Source: Chitinimonas koreensis (GTDB taxonomy: Bacteria > Pseudomonadota > Gammaproteobacteria > Burkholderiales > Chitinimonadaceae). From it: DNA of 64,000 nucleotides. Where the stretch lies: assembly GCF_014353015.1 (NCBI RefSeq), contig NZ_CP060704.1, positions 1,017,001-1,081,000 of the forward strand, read 5' to 3'. Position 1 is the stretch's first letter. Each line of letters begins with the position of its first letter. A program made the translations under genes and the position numbers. Below are positions 1 through 8,661 of this stretch, one piece after another. The notes below the pieces were generated by a model, which made no database searches, had not been told where the DNA came from, and saw nothing but the letters and a program-made list of their open reading frames with translations.

Positions 1-1059
1 GTCGGCCTCGAGCTGCTGTCGCTGTCGCTGTACGCGCTGGTGGCGCTGCCGCGCGATTCGACCGTCGCCACCGAGGCGGCGATGAAGTACTTCATCCTCG
101 GCGCGCTGGCTTCGGGCATGCTGCTGTACGGCATGTCGATGATCTACGGCGCGACCGGCAGCCTCGACCTGCACGCGATCGCCCAGAAGGTCGCCGCCGG
201 TACCGCCAACCCGGTGCTGCTGGTGTTCGGCCTGGTCTTCATCGTCACCGGCATCGGCTTCAAGCTCGGCAACGTGCCGTTCCACATGTGGGTGCCCGAC
301 GTCTACCAGGGCTCGCCGACCGCCGTCACGCTGCTGATCGGCTCGGCGCCCAAGCTCGCCGCCTTCGCCTTCGTCATGCGCCTGCTGGTGCAAGGTCTGC
401 CGGGCCTCTTGGCGCAATGGCAGGGCATGCTGATCGTGCTGGCGATCCTGTCGATCGGCATCGGCAACCTGGTCGCCGTGGCGCAGACCAACCTCAAGCG
501 CATGCTGGCCTACTCGACCATCTCGCATATGGGCTTCCTGCTGCTGGGCATCCTGGCCGGCACGCCGGCCGGCTACGCCGCCTCGATGTTCTACGCGATC
601 GTCTACGCCGTGATGGCGGTGGCCGGCTTCGGCATGATCCTGCTGCTGAGCCGCGAAGGCTTCGAGGCCGAGCAGCTGTCCGACCTCAAGGGCCTGGCCA
701 AGCGCAGCCCGTGGTTCGCCGCCATGATGCTGATGGTGATGTTCTCGATGGCCGGCATCCCGGTGTTCGTCGGCTTCTTCGCCAAGCTGGCGGTGATCAA
801 GGCGGTGGTCGACCTGCAGCTGTACTGGCTGGCGATCGCGGCCGTGCTGTTCTCGCTGGTCGGCGCCTTCTACTACCTGCGCGTGGTCAAGCTGATGTTC
901 ATGGACGAGCCGACCGACACCAGCCCGATCGCGATCAAGCTCGACCTGCGCGTGCTGTTGTCGCTCAACTGCCTGGCCATGCTGGTGCTCGGCCTGATGC
1001 CGGACCGGCTGCTGCAGCTGTGCTACGAATCGGTGCGGCAGAGCCTGGGGCTGCTGTGA
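1..1059 (+). CDS. nuoN: NADH-quinone oxidoreductase subunit N, C-terminal part
   Basis: This is the C-terminal 352 residues of a proton-pumping membrane subunit of respiratory complex I. The reading frame is open from base 1, so the 5' end lies outside the window; the family is usually about 480 residues. The sequence is a chain of hydrophobic helices. It keeps the Proton_antipo_M hallmarks: KLGNVPFHMWVPDVYQGSP with the conserved Lys and His, LKRMLAYSTISHMG, and a later helix with GIPVFVGFFAK. As last gene of the nuo operon it is followed by a DUF2818 gene whose GTG start overlaps this stop. Assignment is firm. The GTG at 40 is internal, not a start. Confidence 0.95.
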   Translation, partial: VGLELLSLSLYALVALPRDSTVATEAAMKYFILGALASGMLLYGMSMIYGATGSLDLHAIAQKVAAGTANPVLLVFGLVFIVTGIGFKLGNVPFHMWVPDVYQGSPTAVTLLIGSAPKLAAFAFVMRLLVQGLPGLLAQWQGMLIVLAILSIGIGNLVAVAQTNLKRMLAYSTISHMGFLLLGILAGTPAGYAASMFYAIVYAVMAVAGFGMILLLSREGFEAEQLSDLKGLAKRSPWFAAMMLMVMFSMAGIPVFVGFFAKLAVIKAVVDLQLYWLAIAAVLFSLVGAFYYLRVVKLMFMDEPTDTSPIAIKLDLRVLLSLNCLAMLVLGLMPDRLLQLCYESVRQSLGLL

Positions 1060-1358
1060 ACGCGGCATTGATCGCACTGATCGGATTGGCGGCCCTGGCC
1101 GCCAATTTGCCGTTCATGGTCGAGCGCATCCTGTTCGTGCGCGAACCCGCCGGTGGCCGCAAGGCCTTCGGCTGGCGGCTGCTGGAGCTGGTACTGCTCT
1201 ACCTGGTGATCGGCGGCCTCGGCCTGTGGCTCGAAAGCCGCTTCGGGCCGGTGCACCAGCAGCGCTGGCAGTTCTACGTCACCACCTTCGCGTTGTTCGT
1301 GGTGGCGGCCTATCCGGGCTTCGTGCTGCGCTATTTCTGGCGCAAGCCGGGCATGTAG
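1056..1358 (+). CDS. DUF2818 family small membrane protein
   Basis: A 100-residue protein with three predicted membrane helices (about residues 3-20, 39-58 and 72-93) and a basic C-terminus ending FWRKPGM. The GTG start at 1056 lies inside the last codons of nuoN (GTGA overlap), so the two are translationally coupled. DUF2818 proteins are typically found directly after nuoN in betaproteobacteria. That placement suggests an accessory role at complex I, but no function is established and none can be read from the sequence. Confidence 0.85.
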   Translation: MNAALIALIGLAALAANLPFMVERILFVREPAGGRKAFGWRLLELVLLYLVIGGLGLWLESRFGPVHQQRWQFYVTTFALFVVAAYPGFVLRYFWRKPGM

Positions 1359-1447
1359 TCAGGCCTGCCGATCCGCGCCATCTCCTTTCGATTCAGTCGG
1401 ATAGGGTAGGGTGCGCTCGATACAGGCAAATTTTTTGCATGAAGGGC

Positions 1448-1476
1448 TTGCCAGAAGTACCGGGGATCCCTAGAAT
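1448..1476 (+). promoter_or_regulatory. sigma-70 type promoter of tRNA-Val
   Basis: TTGCCA (1448-1453) and TAGAAT (1471-1476) are separated by 17 bases. The -10 box ends 12 bases before the tRNA 5' end, as expected for a stable-RNA promoter. No other candidate lies between the DUF2818 gene and the tRNA. Confidence 0.65.
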
Positions 1477-1488
1477 GCGCAGCTCTTC

Positions 1489-1565
1489 AGGCGCGTAGCT
1501 CAGCTGGTTAGAGCACCACCTTGACATGGTGGGGGTCGTTGGTTCGAGTCCAATCGCGCCTACCA
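1489..1565 (+). tRNA. tRNA-Val(GAC)
   Basis: A 77-base cloverleaf with encoded CCA. The acceptor stem pairs AGGCGCG (1489-1495) with CGCGCCT (1555-1561). The anticodon stem CCACC/GGTGG encloses the loop TTGACAT, giving anticodon GAC for valine. The T arm contains GGTTCGAGTCC. It has its own promoter just upstream and is followed by a strong hairpin terminator at 1662. Confidence 0.97.
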
Positions 1566-1661
1566 ACATCGGAGCAAGCGAATCATGTCCTTCCGAACTA
1601 CCACTACCGGCATCAAGCATTTCGCCTGAGTCGGCATTTCGGAAGTTCGTTTGTTCAAAAG

Positions 1662-1692
1662 AAAAGTGCGACTTAGGTCGCACTTTTTTTTC
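1662..1692 (+). terminator. rho-independent terminator before thrS
   Basis: AAAGTGCGAC (1663-1672) pairs with GTCGCACTTT (1677-1686) around a 4-base loop and runs into a T tract. It ends the tRNA-Val transcript. Because it lies only about 60 bases before the thrS start it could also attenuate thrS read-through. No start codon followed by a threonine-rich leader peptide was seen. Confidence 0.8.
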
Positions 1693-1750
1693 GTCCGTAG
1701 CAAACGCAGCTCATTCTCGTCGCAGTTCAAAAAGATAAGGTGGAATCGAA

Positions 1751-3658
1751 ATGCCCATCGTCACGCTTCCCGACGGCTCCCAACGCAGCTTCGATCAACC
1801 CGTGCGCGTCGCCGATGTGGCGGCCAGCATCGGTGCCGGCCTGGCCCGCGCCGCTCTGGCCGGCAAGGTCGATGGCAAGCTGGTCGATACCTCCTACCTG
1901 ATCGACCGCGACGTGCAATTGGCCATCGTGACGGAGCGCGATGCCGACGGCCTCGAGGTGATCCGCCACTCGACGGCCCACCTGCTGGCCTACGCGGTGA
2001 AGGAGCTGTTTCCCGATGCCCAGGTGACGATCGGCCCGGTCATCGACAACGGCTTCTACTACGACTTCAGCTACAAGCGCGCCTTCACGCCGGAAGATCT
2101 CGAGGCGATCGAGAAGAAGATGGCCGAGATCGCCAAGCGCGATGTGCCGGTCGAGCGCTACGAGCTGCCGCGCGACGAGGCGATCGCCTACTTCAAGGGC
2201 ATCGGCGAGCACTACAAGGCCGAGATCATCGAGAGCATTCCGCAGGGCGAGGTGCTGTCGCTGTATCGCGAAGGCGAGTTCACGGACCTGTGCCGCGGCC
2301 CGCACGTGCCGTCGACGGGCAAGCTCAAGGTGTTCAAGCTGATGAAGCTGGCCGGCGCCTACTGGCGCGGCGACAGCCGCAACGAGATGCTACAGCGCGT
2401 CTACGGCACGGCCTGGGCCAAGAAGGAAGACCTCGAGCAATACCTGCACATGCTGGAGGAGGCCGAGAAGCGCGACCACCGCAAGCTGGGCAAGCAGCTC
2501 GACCTGTTCCACATGCAGGACGAGGCGCCCGGCATGGTGTTCTGGCACCCGAAGGGCTGGAGTCTGTGGCAGTCGGTCGAGCAGTACATGCGCAAGCGGC
2601 TGGGTAAGGCCGGCTACCAGGAAGTCCGCACGCCGATGGTGATGGACCGCGTGCTGTGGGAGAAGTCGGGCCACTGGGAGAACTACCGCGAGAACATGTT
2701 CACGACGGAATCGGAAAAGCGCGACTACGCGGTGAAGCCGATGAACTGCCCGGCCCACGTACAGATCTTCAACAGCGCGCTGCGTTCCTACCGCGACCTG
2801 CCGATGCGGCTGGCCGAGTTCGGCGCCTGCCACCGCAACGAGCCGTCCGGCGCGCTGCACGGCATCCTGCGGGTGCGCGGCTTCGTCCAGGACGATGCCC
2901 ACATCTTCTGCATGGAAGACCAGATCGTGGCCGAATCGCAGGCCTTCAATGAGCTGGCGATGTCGGTCTACCGCGATTTCGGCTTCGACGACGTGGCGGT
3001 CAAGCTCAGCCTGCGGCCGGAGAAGCGGGCCGGCACGGACGAGACGTGGGACAAGGCCGAGGACGGCCTGCGCACGGCCCTGCGCGCCTGCGGCGTGGAG
3101 TGGGAGGAGCTGCCGGGCGAGGGCGCCTTCTACGGCCCCAAGGTCGAGTACCACATCAAGGACGCGCTCGGCCGCTCGTGGCAGTGCGGCACGCTGCAAC
3201 TGGACTTCGTGCTGCCCGAACGGCTCGGCGCCGAGTACGTCAGCGCCGAGGAAAGCGCCCGCAAGCGGCCGGTGATGCTGCACCGTGCGATCCTCGGTTC
3301 GCTCGAGCGCTTCCTCGGCATCCTGATCGAGAACCACGCCGGTGCCTTCCCGCTGTGGCTCGCGCCGGTGCAGGCCGTGGTGATGAGCATCAGCGAACAC
3401 CAGGCCGATTACGCCGCCGAGATCGCGGCGCAACTCAAGCAACGCGGCTTCCGGGTCGAGTCGGACTTGAGAAGTGACAAAATAGGCTTTAAAATCCGCG
3501 AACATAGCTTGCAGAAGCTTCCTTATCAGATCGTATGTGGCGATAAGGAAAAAGCAGCTGGATTGGTTGCCGTGCGTTCCCGCGGTGGCGAAGATCTGGG
3601 ACAGATGACGGTGGACGCGCTGATCGAGCGCTGGGACGCCGAGCTGATCAAGGTCTGA
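1751..3658 (+). CDS. thrS: threonine--tRNA ligase
   Basis: Class II threonyl-tRNA synthetase, 635 residues, normal family length; it charges tRNA-Thr in the cytoplasm. Domains in order: TGS (about 1-60), the editing domain with HSTAHLLAYAVKELFP (about 75-85), the class II catalytic core, and a C-terminal anticodon-binding domain. The zinc and active-site region is recognisable from MNCPAHVQIF, GACHRNEPSGALHG with motif 2, and MLHRAILGSLERF as motif 3. The ATG is preceded by AAGGTGG at the right spacing. A hairpin terminator follows the stop, so infC may be partly uncoupled. Confidence 0.97.
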   Translation: MPIVTLPDGSQRSFDQPVRVADVAASIGAGLARAALAGKVDGKLVDTSYLIDRDVQLAIVTERDADGLEVIRHSTAHLLAYAVKELFPDAQVTIGPVIDNGFYYDFSYKRAFTPEDLEAIEKKMAEIAKRDVPVERYELPRDEAIAYFKGIGEHYKAEIIESIPQGEVLSLYREGEFTDLCRGPHVPSTGKLKVFKLMKLAGAYWRGDSRNEMLQRVYGTAWAKKEDLEQYLHMLEEAEKRDHRKLGKQLDLFHMQDEAPGMVFWHPKGWSLWQSVEQYMRKRLGKAGYQEVRTPMVMDRVLWEKSGHWENYRENMFTTESEKRDYAVKPMNCPAHVQIFNSALRSYRDLPMRLAEFGACHRNEPSGALHGILRVRGFVQDDAHIFCMEDQIVAESQAFNELAMSVYRDFGFDDVAVKLSLRPEKRAGTDETWDKAEDGLRTALRACGVEWEELPGEGAFYGPKVEYHIKDALGRSWQCGTLQLDFVLPERLGAEYVSAEESARKRPVMLHRAILGSLERFLGILIENHAGAFPLWLAPVQAVVMSISEHQADYAAEIAAQLKQRGFRVESDLRSDKIGFKIREHSLQKLPYQIVCGDKEKAAGLVAVRSRGGEDLGQMTVDALIERWDAELIKV

Positions 3659-3664
3659 GTCCAG

Positions 3665-3692
3665 ACGGCCTCGTTCAATGCGAGGCCGTTTT
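3665..3692 (+). terminator. hairpin terminator between thrS and infC
   Basis: ACGGCCTCG (3665-3673) pairs with CGAGGCCGT (3681-3689) around a 7-base loop, followed by TTTC. It is placed 7 bases after the thrS stop and 46 bases before the infC start, so it may cut or attenuate transcription into the infC-rpmI-rplT group. Confidence 0.65.
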
Positions 3693-3737
3693 CGGTCGGG
3701 TCGCGCGGTTTTCGTTTTTTACTTGGGAGTAAGTGCT

Positions 3738-4259
3738 ATCGCTCAGGATAAAGAGCCGCGGATCAACGGTGAGATCACCGCCCGCGAGGTTCGCCTGTCG
3801 GGTGACGACGGCGAACAATTGGGGATCGTCAGCCTGGCCGAAGCCATGCGCATGGCGGAGGAGCGTGAAGTCGACCTGGTCGAGATCGCGCCCAACGCGA
3901 CGCCGCCGGTCTGCCGCCTGATGGACTACGGCAAGTTCAAGTACCGCGAGAGCAAGAAGCGGCACGAACAGAAGCTCAAGGTCAAGCAGGTCCAGATCAA
4001 GGAAGTCAAGTTCCGCCCCGGCACCGACGAGAACGACTACCAGGTCAAGCTGCGCAATGTGACGCGCTTCCTGGAAGAAGGCGACAAGGCCAAGATCACG
4101 CTGCGTTTCCGCGGCCGCGAGATGGCCCACCAGGAAATCGGCATGGCCCAGCTCAAGCGCATCGAGTCGGACCTGGTCGAGCTGGCCGTCGTGGAGCAGT
4201 TCCCCAAGCTCGAAGGCCGCCAGATGATCATGATGCTGGCGCCTAAGAAAAAGATCTGA
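3738..4259 (+). CDS. infC: translation initiation factor IF-3
   Basis: IF-3 binds the 30S subunit, keeps subunits apart and proofreads initiator tRNA selection. The protein is 173 residues: an N-terminal domain starting IAQDKEPRINGEI, a lysine-rich linker around residues 75-90 with YRESKKRHEQK, and a C-terminal domain with FLEEGDKAKITLRFRGREM. The best start is the ATC at 3738. It is preceded by GGGAGTAAG at 3725-3733 and gives the N-terminus expected for the family; infC genes characteristically use AUU/AUC-type starts for autoregulation. Upstream in-frame ATG and GTG codons would add unrelated residues. It is followed by rpmI and rplT, the usual order. Confidence 0.95.
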   Translation: MAQDKEPRINGEITAREVRLSGDDGEQLGIVSLAEAMRMAEEREVDLVEIAPNATPPVCRLMDYGKFKYRESKKRHEQKLKVKQVQIKEVKFRPGTDENDYQVKLRNVTRFLEEGDKAKITLRFRGREMAHQEIGMAQLKRIESDLVELAVVEQFPKLEGRQMIMMLAPKKKI

Positions 4260-4278
4260 GCGGGCCGAACCGGATTTA

Positions 4279-4383
4279 GGGGCGACGGGCCCCCGGATGG
4301 CGCAAGCCGGCCATCCGATCCCGTCGAAAAGCGTGGTAGTGGGCACTAAGCGCGGATTTCCGCCACCCACCGCCGGATATAAC
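4279..4383 (+). promoter_or_regulatory. structured leader before rpmI-rplT
   Basis: The 145-base gap between infC and rpmI holds a GGGG/CCCC hairpin (about 4279-4293) and CGGATGG (4294-4300) pairing with CCATCCG (4311-4317). A possible -10 box TATAAC lies at 4378-4383. In other bacteria ribosomal protein L20 represses rpmI-rplT through a structured leader. An analogous role here is inference from position and pairing only. Confidence 0.35.
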
Positions 4384-4404
4384 TAGGCAAAAACGGAGTA
4401 CGTC

Positions 4405-4605
4405 ATGCCGAAGATGAAGACCAAGTCGAGCGCCAAGAAGCGCTTGAAGGTGTTGGGCAATGGCGGCGTCAAGCGCAGCAAAGCGTTCAAGCGCCACATC
4501 CTGACCAAGAAGACCACCAAGAACAAGCGCCAGCTGCGCGGCACCACCATGGTCCACCCGACCAATATGGCTTCCGTGCGCGCCATGCTGCCGTACGCTG
4601 CTTAA
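4405..4605 (+). CDS. rpmI: 50S ribosomal protein L35 (bL35)
   Basis: 66 residues, very basic, beginning MPKMKTKSSAKKRLKVLG and containing KRHILTKKTTKNKRQLRGT, which is characteristic of L35 of the large subunit. The spacing to rplT (24 bases) and the infC-rpmI-rplT order confirm it. The ATG is preceded by CGGAGT. Confidence 0.97.
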   Translation: MPKMKTKSSAKKRLKVLGNGGVKRSKAFKRHILTKKTTKNKRQLRGTTMVHPTNMASVRAMLPYAA

Positions 4606-4629
4606 TCTTCTCGGGAAAGGATATAAACC

Positions 4630-4989
4630 ATGCCTCGCGTCAAACGTGGTGTAACTGCCCGCGCTCGTCACAAGAAGGTCCTGGCTCTGGCCAAGGGCTA
4701 TCGCGGCCGTCGCAAGAATGTCTATCGCATCGCCAAGCAGGCGGTGATGAAGGCCGGTCAATACGCTTACCGTGACCGTCGTCAACGGAAGCGCCAGTTC
4801 CGTCAGCTCTGGATCACCCGTATCAATGCGGCTGCCCGTGAGCTCGGTCTGAGCTACAGCAAGTTCATGAATGGCCTCAAGCGCGCTTCGATCAACGTCG
4901 ATCGCAAGGTGCTGGCCGATCTCGCCGTCTTCGACAAGGCCGCGTTTGCGCAGATCGTCGCGCAAGCCAAGGCCAGCCTCGCGGCCTGA
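4630..4989 (+). CDS. rplT: 50S ribosomal protein L20 (bL20)
   Basis: 119 residues, beginning MPRVKRGVTARARHKKVLAL and containing YRDRRQRKRQFRQLWI, diagnostic for L20, an early-binding 23S rRNA assembly protein and in studied bacteria the autogenous repressor of rpmI-rplT. The ATG follows a GGAAAGG Shine-Dalgarno. A strong terminator 17 bases after the stop ends the ribosomal group and separates it from pheS. Confidence 0.97.
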   Translation: MPRVKRGVTARARHKKVLALAKGYRGRRKNVYRIAKQAVMKAGQYAYRDRRQRKRQFRQLWITRINAAARELGLSYSKFMNGLKRASINVDRKVLADLAVFDKAAFAQIVAQAKASLAA

Positions 4990-5005
4990 GCTTCTGAGCG
5001 GTAGG

Positions 5006-5033
5006 AAGGGAGGCGCGAGCCTCCCTTTTTTTA
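5006..5033 (+). terminator. rho-independent terminator after rplT
   Basis: AAGGGAGGC (5006-5014) pairs with GCCTCCCTT (5019-5027) around GCGA, followed by a T tract to 5032. It ends infC-rpmI-rplT. It lies about 95 bases before pheS and could double as an attenuator, but no phenylalanine-rich leader peptide is visible. Confidence 0.85.
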
Positions 5034-5126
5034 TCGCTCCCGCGCCGCGACCGCGTTTCGCCGTCCCGCTCGCCATGGGTTTTCCGCCGAGAATCCATCG
5101 CCAGCGTTGATGAGGAGCGATGCAGT

Positions 5127-6122
5127 ATGAGCAACGTCCAAACCATTCTCGACCAGGGCATCGCCGCGCTCGCGGCGACCAGCGATGCGGTCGAGCTCGA
5201 AAACGTCAAGGCGCGCTACCTGGGTAAATCCGGCGCCCTGACCGAACTCCTCAAGCAGCTCGCCGCGCTGCCGCCCGAGGAAAAGCGCGCCCAGGGCGCC
5301 GTCATCAATCAGGCCAAGCAGGCCTTCGAGCAAGCGCTCAACGGTCGCCGCGAAGCGATCGCCGCCGCCCAGCTCGAAGCCCAGCTCGCCGCCGAAGCGC
5401 TCGACGTGACCCTGCCGGGCCGCGGCGAGGGCAGCGGCGGCCTGCACCCGGTGACGCTGGTCAAGGAGCGCATCGTCTCGCTGTTCCAGTCGATGGGTTT
5501 CGAAGTGGCCGACGGCCCCGAGATCGAAGGCGACTGGCATAACTTCGAAGCGCTCAACATCCCCAAGGATCACCCGGCGCGCGCGATGCAGGACACCTTC
5601 TACGTCGAAGGCGCCGGCGCCGAGCCGCTGGTGCTGCGCACCCATACCAGCCCGATCCAGATCCGCTACATGCTGGACCACCAGCCGCCGATCAAGATCG
5701 TGGCGCCGGGCCGCGTCTATCGCGTCGACTCCGATGCGACCCATTCGCCGATGTTCCACCAGATGGAAGGCCTGTGGGTGGCCGAGGGCGTCAGCTTCGC
5801 CGACCTCAAGGCCACGCTGATCGACTTCCTGCGCCGCTTCTTCGAGCGCGACGATCTGCAGGTGCGCTTCCGTCCGTCCTTCTTCCCGTTCACCGAACCG
5901 TCGGCCGAAGTCGACGTACTCGGCGAGCGCGGCTGGCTCGAAGTCGGTGGCTGCGGCGTGGTGCATCCGAACGTGCTGCGCAACGTCGGCATCGATCCCG
6001 AGATCTATACCGGCTTCGCCTTCGGCATCGGCCTCGACCGTTTCGCCATGCTCTATTACGGCGTGAACGACCTGCGCCTGTTCTTCGACAACGATCTGAC
6101 CTTCCTGCGCCAGTTCCGCTGA
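5127..6122 (+). CDS. pheS: phenylalanine--tRNA ligase alpha subunit
   Basis: 331 residues, the catalytic alpha subunit of the alpha2-beta2 phenylalanyl-tRNA synthetase. It has an N-terminal coiled-coil tRNA-binding arm (about 1-85) and a class II core with HPARAMQDTFYV, LRTHTSPIQIRYM, HQMEGLWV and the C-terminal motif GFAFGIGLDRFAML. Length and start match the family. It is followed after a 132-base gap by pheT, its obligatory partner. Confidence 0.97.
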   Translation: MSNVQTILDQGIAALAATSDAVELENVKARYLGKSGALTELLKQLAALPPEEKRAQGAVINQAKQAFEQALNGRREAIAAAQLEAQLAAEALDVTLPGRGEGSGGLHPVTLVKERIVSLFQSMGFEVADGPEIEGDWHNFEALNIPKDHPARAMQDTFYVEGAGAEPLVLRTHTSPIQIRYMLDHQPPIKIVAPGRVYRVDSDATHSPMFHQMEGLWVAEGVSFADLKATLIDFLRRFFERDDLQVRFRPSFFPFTEPSAEVDVLGERGWLEVGGCGVVHPNVLRNVGIDPEIYTGFAFGIGLDRFAMLYYGVNDLRLFFDNDLTFLRQFR

Positions 6123-6254
6123 GCCGGTTGCAGCCGGCGGCCGCTCGGCGGCTTGCCGCCGGGGCCACGCCATCCGGTGCTGCCGCACCGCTGGATCGAA
6201 GTTCCGGCACGTCTATGTGAAGCACGTGCCGCCCGAAATACGAGGAATCACGCC

Positions 6255-8618
6255 ATGAAATTCTCCGAATCCTGGCTCCGCGAGCTGGTGAACCCCGCGC
6301 TGGACAACGCGCAACTGGCCGAACTGCTGACCATGGCCGGCCTCGAGGTCGAAGAGAACGAGCCGGCGGCGCCGGCCTTCGACCGCGTAGTGGTGGCCGA
6401 GGTGGTCGAGGTGAAGAAGCACGAGAACGCCGAGAAGCTCAATGTCTGCAAGGTCGACGCAGGGCAGGGCGGCGAGCTGCTGCAGATCGTCTGCGGCGCG
6501 CCCAACGTGGCGGCCGGCGTCAAGGTGCCGTGCGCGCTGGTCGGCGCCACGCTGCCGGGCGACTTCCGCATCAAGGACGCCAAGCTGCGCGGCGTGGAGA
6601 GCTTCGGCATGCTGTGCTCGGCGCGCGAGCTCGGCGTCAGCGAGGACAGCGACGGCCTGCTGCTGCTGCCGGCCGACGCACCGGTCGGCGCCGACTTCCG
6701 CCAGTACCTCGACCTCGACGACCGCATCCTCACGCTCAAGCTCACGCCCAACCGGGCCGACTGCCTGAGCCTGACCGGCATCGCGCGCGAAACCGCCGCG
6801 CTGACCGGCGCCGAATTCAAGCCGGTCGCCATCGCACCGGTCGCGCCGCAGCACGACGAGCAGCGCAAGATCACGCTGGCCGCGCCCGACGCCTGCCCGC
6901 GCTACGCCGGCCGGGTGATCCGCAACGTCGACGCGGCCGCGCCGACGCCGGCCTGGATGAAGCGCAAGCTCGAGCGCAGCGGCCTGCGTTCGATCTCGGC
7001 CCTGGTCGACATTACCAACTACATCCTGCTCGAGCTGGGCCAGCCGATGCACGCGTTCGACCACGGCAAGCTCGACGGCGACATCGTGGTGCGCTTCGCC
7101 CGTGCCGGCGAAACGCTGAGCCTGCTCAACGGCAAGACCATCGAGCTGACCGAGGACCTGCTGGCGATCACCGACGCCAGCGGCCCGGTGGCGCTGGCCG
7201 GCATCATGGGCGGCGAGCCGAGCTCGGTGCAGGTCGGCCAGACCCGCGACGTCTTCCTCGAGTCGGCCTTCTTCGCGCCCGAAATCATCGCCGGCAAGGG
7301 CCGCCGGCTCGGCTTCTCGTCCGATTCGAGCCATCGCTACGAGCGCGGCGTCGACTTCGGCAACTGCCGCAATGCGCTCGAACGCGCCACTGCGTTGGTG
7401 CTGGAGATCTGCGGCGGCGAACCCGGCCCGGTGAGCGAGACGCTGGCGACCCTGCCCGCGCGCAAGCCGGTGCAACTGCGGGTGCCGCGGGTGGCGCGCG
7501 TGCTCGGCGTGACGCTGCCGGCCGGCGAGATCGTCGCCATGCTCGAGAAGCTCGGCCTGGCCGTGGCGGCCGACGGCGAGGTGCTGACCGTGACGCCGCC
7601 GAGCTACCGCTTCGACATCAATATCGAGGAAGACCTGATCGAGGAGGTCGCCCGCCTGTACGGCTACGACAACGTGCCGACCCGGCCGCCGGTGTCGGGC
7701 CAGGCCATGCTCAGGCAGGACGGCAAGCGCCGCTCCGCGCTGGCGGTCAAGCAGCTGCTGGCCGCGCGCGACTACCAGGAGATCGTCAGCTACGCCTTCG
7801 TCGAAGCCAAGTGGGAAGCCGATTTCGCCGCCAATGCGGCGCCGATCAAGCTGCTGAACCCGATCGCCAGCCAGATGGGCGTGATGCGCTCGACGCTGAT
7901 CGGCGGCCTGGTCGACACGCTGATCGGCAACCTCAACCGCAAGCACGAGCGCGTCCGGCTGTTCGAGGCTGCCCGCGTGTTCCACGGCGTCGAAGCCGAT
8001 CGCCAGCCCGAGAAGCTGGCCGGCCTCGCCTATGGCGCACGCCAGCACGAACAATGGGGCGTGCGCGGCGAGCGGGTCGACTTCTACGACGTGAAGGCCG
8101 ACGTGGAGGCGCTGCTGGCGCCGCGCAGCGCGCGGTTCGAGCGCGCCGAGCATCCGGCGCTGCACCCCGGCCGTTGTGCCCGCGTGCTGATCGACGGCCG
8201 CGACATCGGCGTGATCGGCGAGCTGCATCCGAAGTGGGTGCAGAGCTACGACCTGCCGGCCGCGCCGGTACTGTTCGAGCTGGATCTCGAAGCACTGACC
8301 GCGCGCGAACTGGTCGCCTCGCAGGTGGTCTCGAAGTTCCAGCCGGTGCGCCGCGACCTCGCCTTCGTGGTCGACGATGCGGTGCAATACCAGGACCTGA
8401 TCGACGCCATGCAGGCGGCCGGACAGGCTGCCGTGACGGCCGTCGAAGGCTTCGACGTGTACCGCAGCAAGGGGGTGCCGGAAGGGAAAAAGAGCCTTGC
8501 TTTCAAGGTGATATTGCAAGATACTCAGAAAACGCTTTCTGACGCCGAGATCGATTCGGCCGTCTCGCAGCTCGTCGCCGCACTGCAACAACGCTTCGAC
8601 GCCCAGCTCCGCAGCTAG
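6255..8618 (+). CDS. pheT: phenylalanine--tRNA ligase beta subunit
   Basis: 787 residues, normal length. Domains in order: an EMAP-type tRNA-binding domain (about 40-150), the B3/4 editing domain (about 210-385), B5 (about 400-475), the degenerate class II core, and a C-terminal FDX-ACB anticodon-binding domain (about 690-787, starting near FQPVRRDLAFVVDD). It forms the tetramer with PheS and edits Tyr-tRNA-Phe. The ATG at 6255 follows GAGGAATCACGCC and gives the standard start MKFSESWL; in-frame sequence upstream is not homologous. ihfA follows, as in enterobacteria. Confidence 0.97.
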   Translation: MKFSESWLRELVNPALDNAQLAELLTMAGLEVEENEPAAPAFDRVVVAEVVEVKKHENAEKLNVCKVDAGQGGELLQIVCGAPNVAAGVKVPCALVGATLPGDFRIKDAKLRGVESFGMLCSARELGVSEDSDGLLLLPADAPVGADFRQYLDLDDRILTLKLTPNRADCLSLTGIARETAALTGAEFKPVAIAPVAPQHDEQRKITLAAPDACPRYAGRVIRNVDAAAPTPAWMKRKLERSGLRSISALVDITNYILLELGQPMHAFDHGKLDGDIVVRFARAGETLSLLNGKTIELTEDLLAITDASGPVALAGIMGGEPSSVQVGQTRDVFLESAFFAPEIIAGKGRRLGFSSDSSHRYERGVDFGNCRNALERATALVLEICGGEPGPVSETLATLPARKPVQLRVPRVARVLGVTLPAGEIVAMLEKLGLAVAADGEVLTVTPPSYRFDINIEEDLIEEVARLYGYDNVPTRPPVSGQAMLRQDGKRRSALAVKQLLAARDYQEIVSYAFVEAKWEADFAANAAPIKLLNPIASQMGVMRSTLIGGLVDTLIGNLNRKHERVRLFEAARVFHGVEADRQPEKLAGLAYGARQHEQWGVRGERVDFYDVKADVEALLAPRSARFERAEHPALHPGRCARVLIDGRDIGVIGELHPKWVQSYDLPAAPVLFELDLEALTARELVASQVVSKFQPVRRDLAFVVDDAVQYQDLIDAMQAAGQAAVTAVEGFDVYRSKGVPEGKKSLAFKVILQDTQKTLSDAEIDSAVSQLVAALQQRFDAQLRS

Positions 8619-8661
8619 TCTCCGCTGGGTCCATCGCGACGAACTTCCGTAGTAAAAAATC

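Noticed and set aside
1393..1683. Minus-strand open frame with IGLEPTTPTMSRWCSNQLSYAP
   Set aside because: It is the antisense translation of tRNA-Val; this peptide string is a well-known annotation artefact over tRNA genes.
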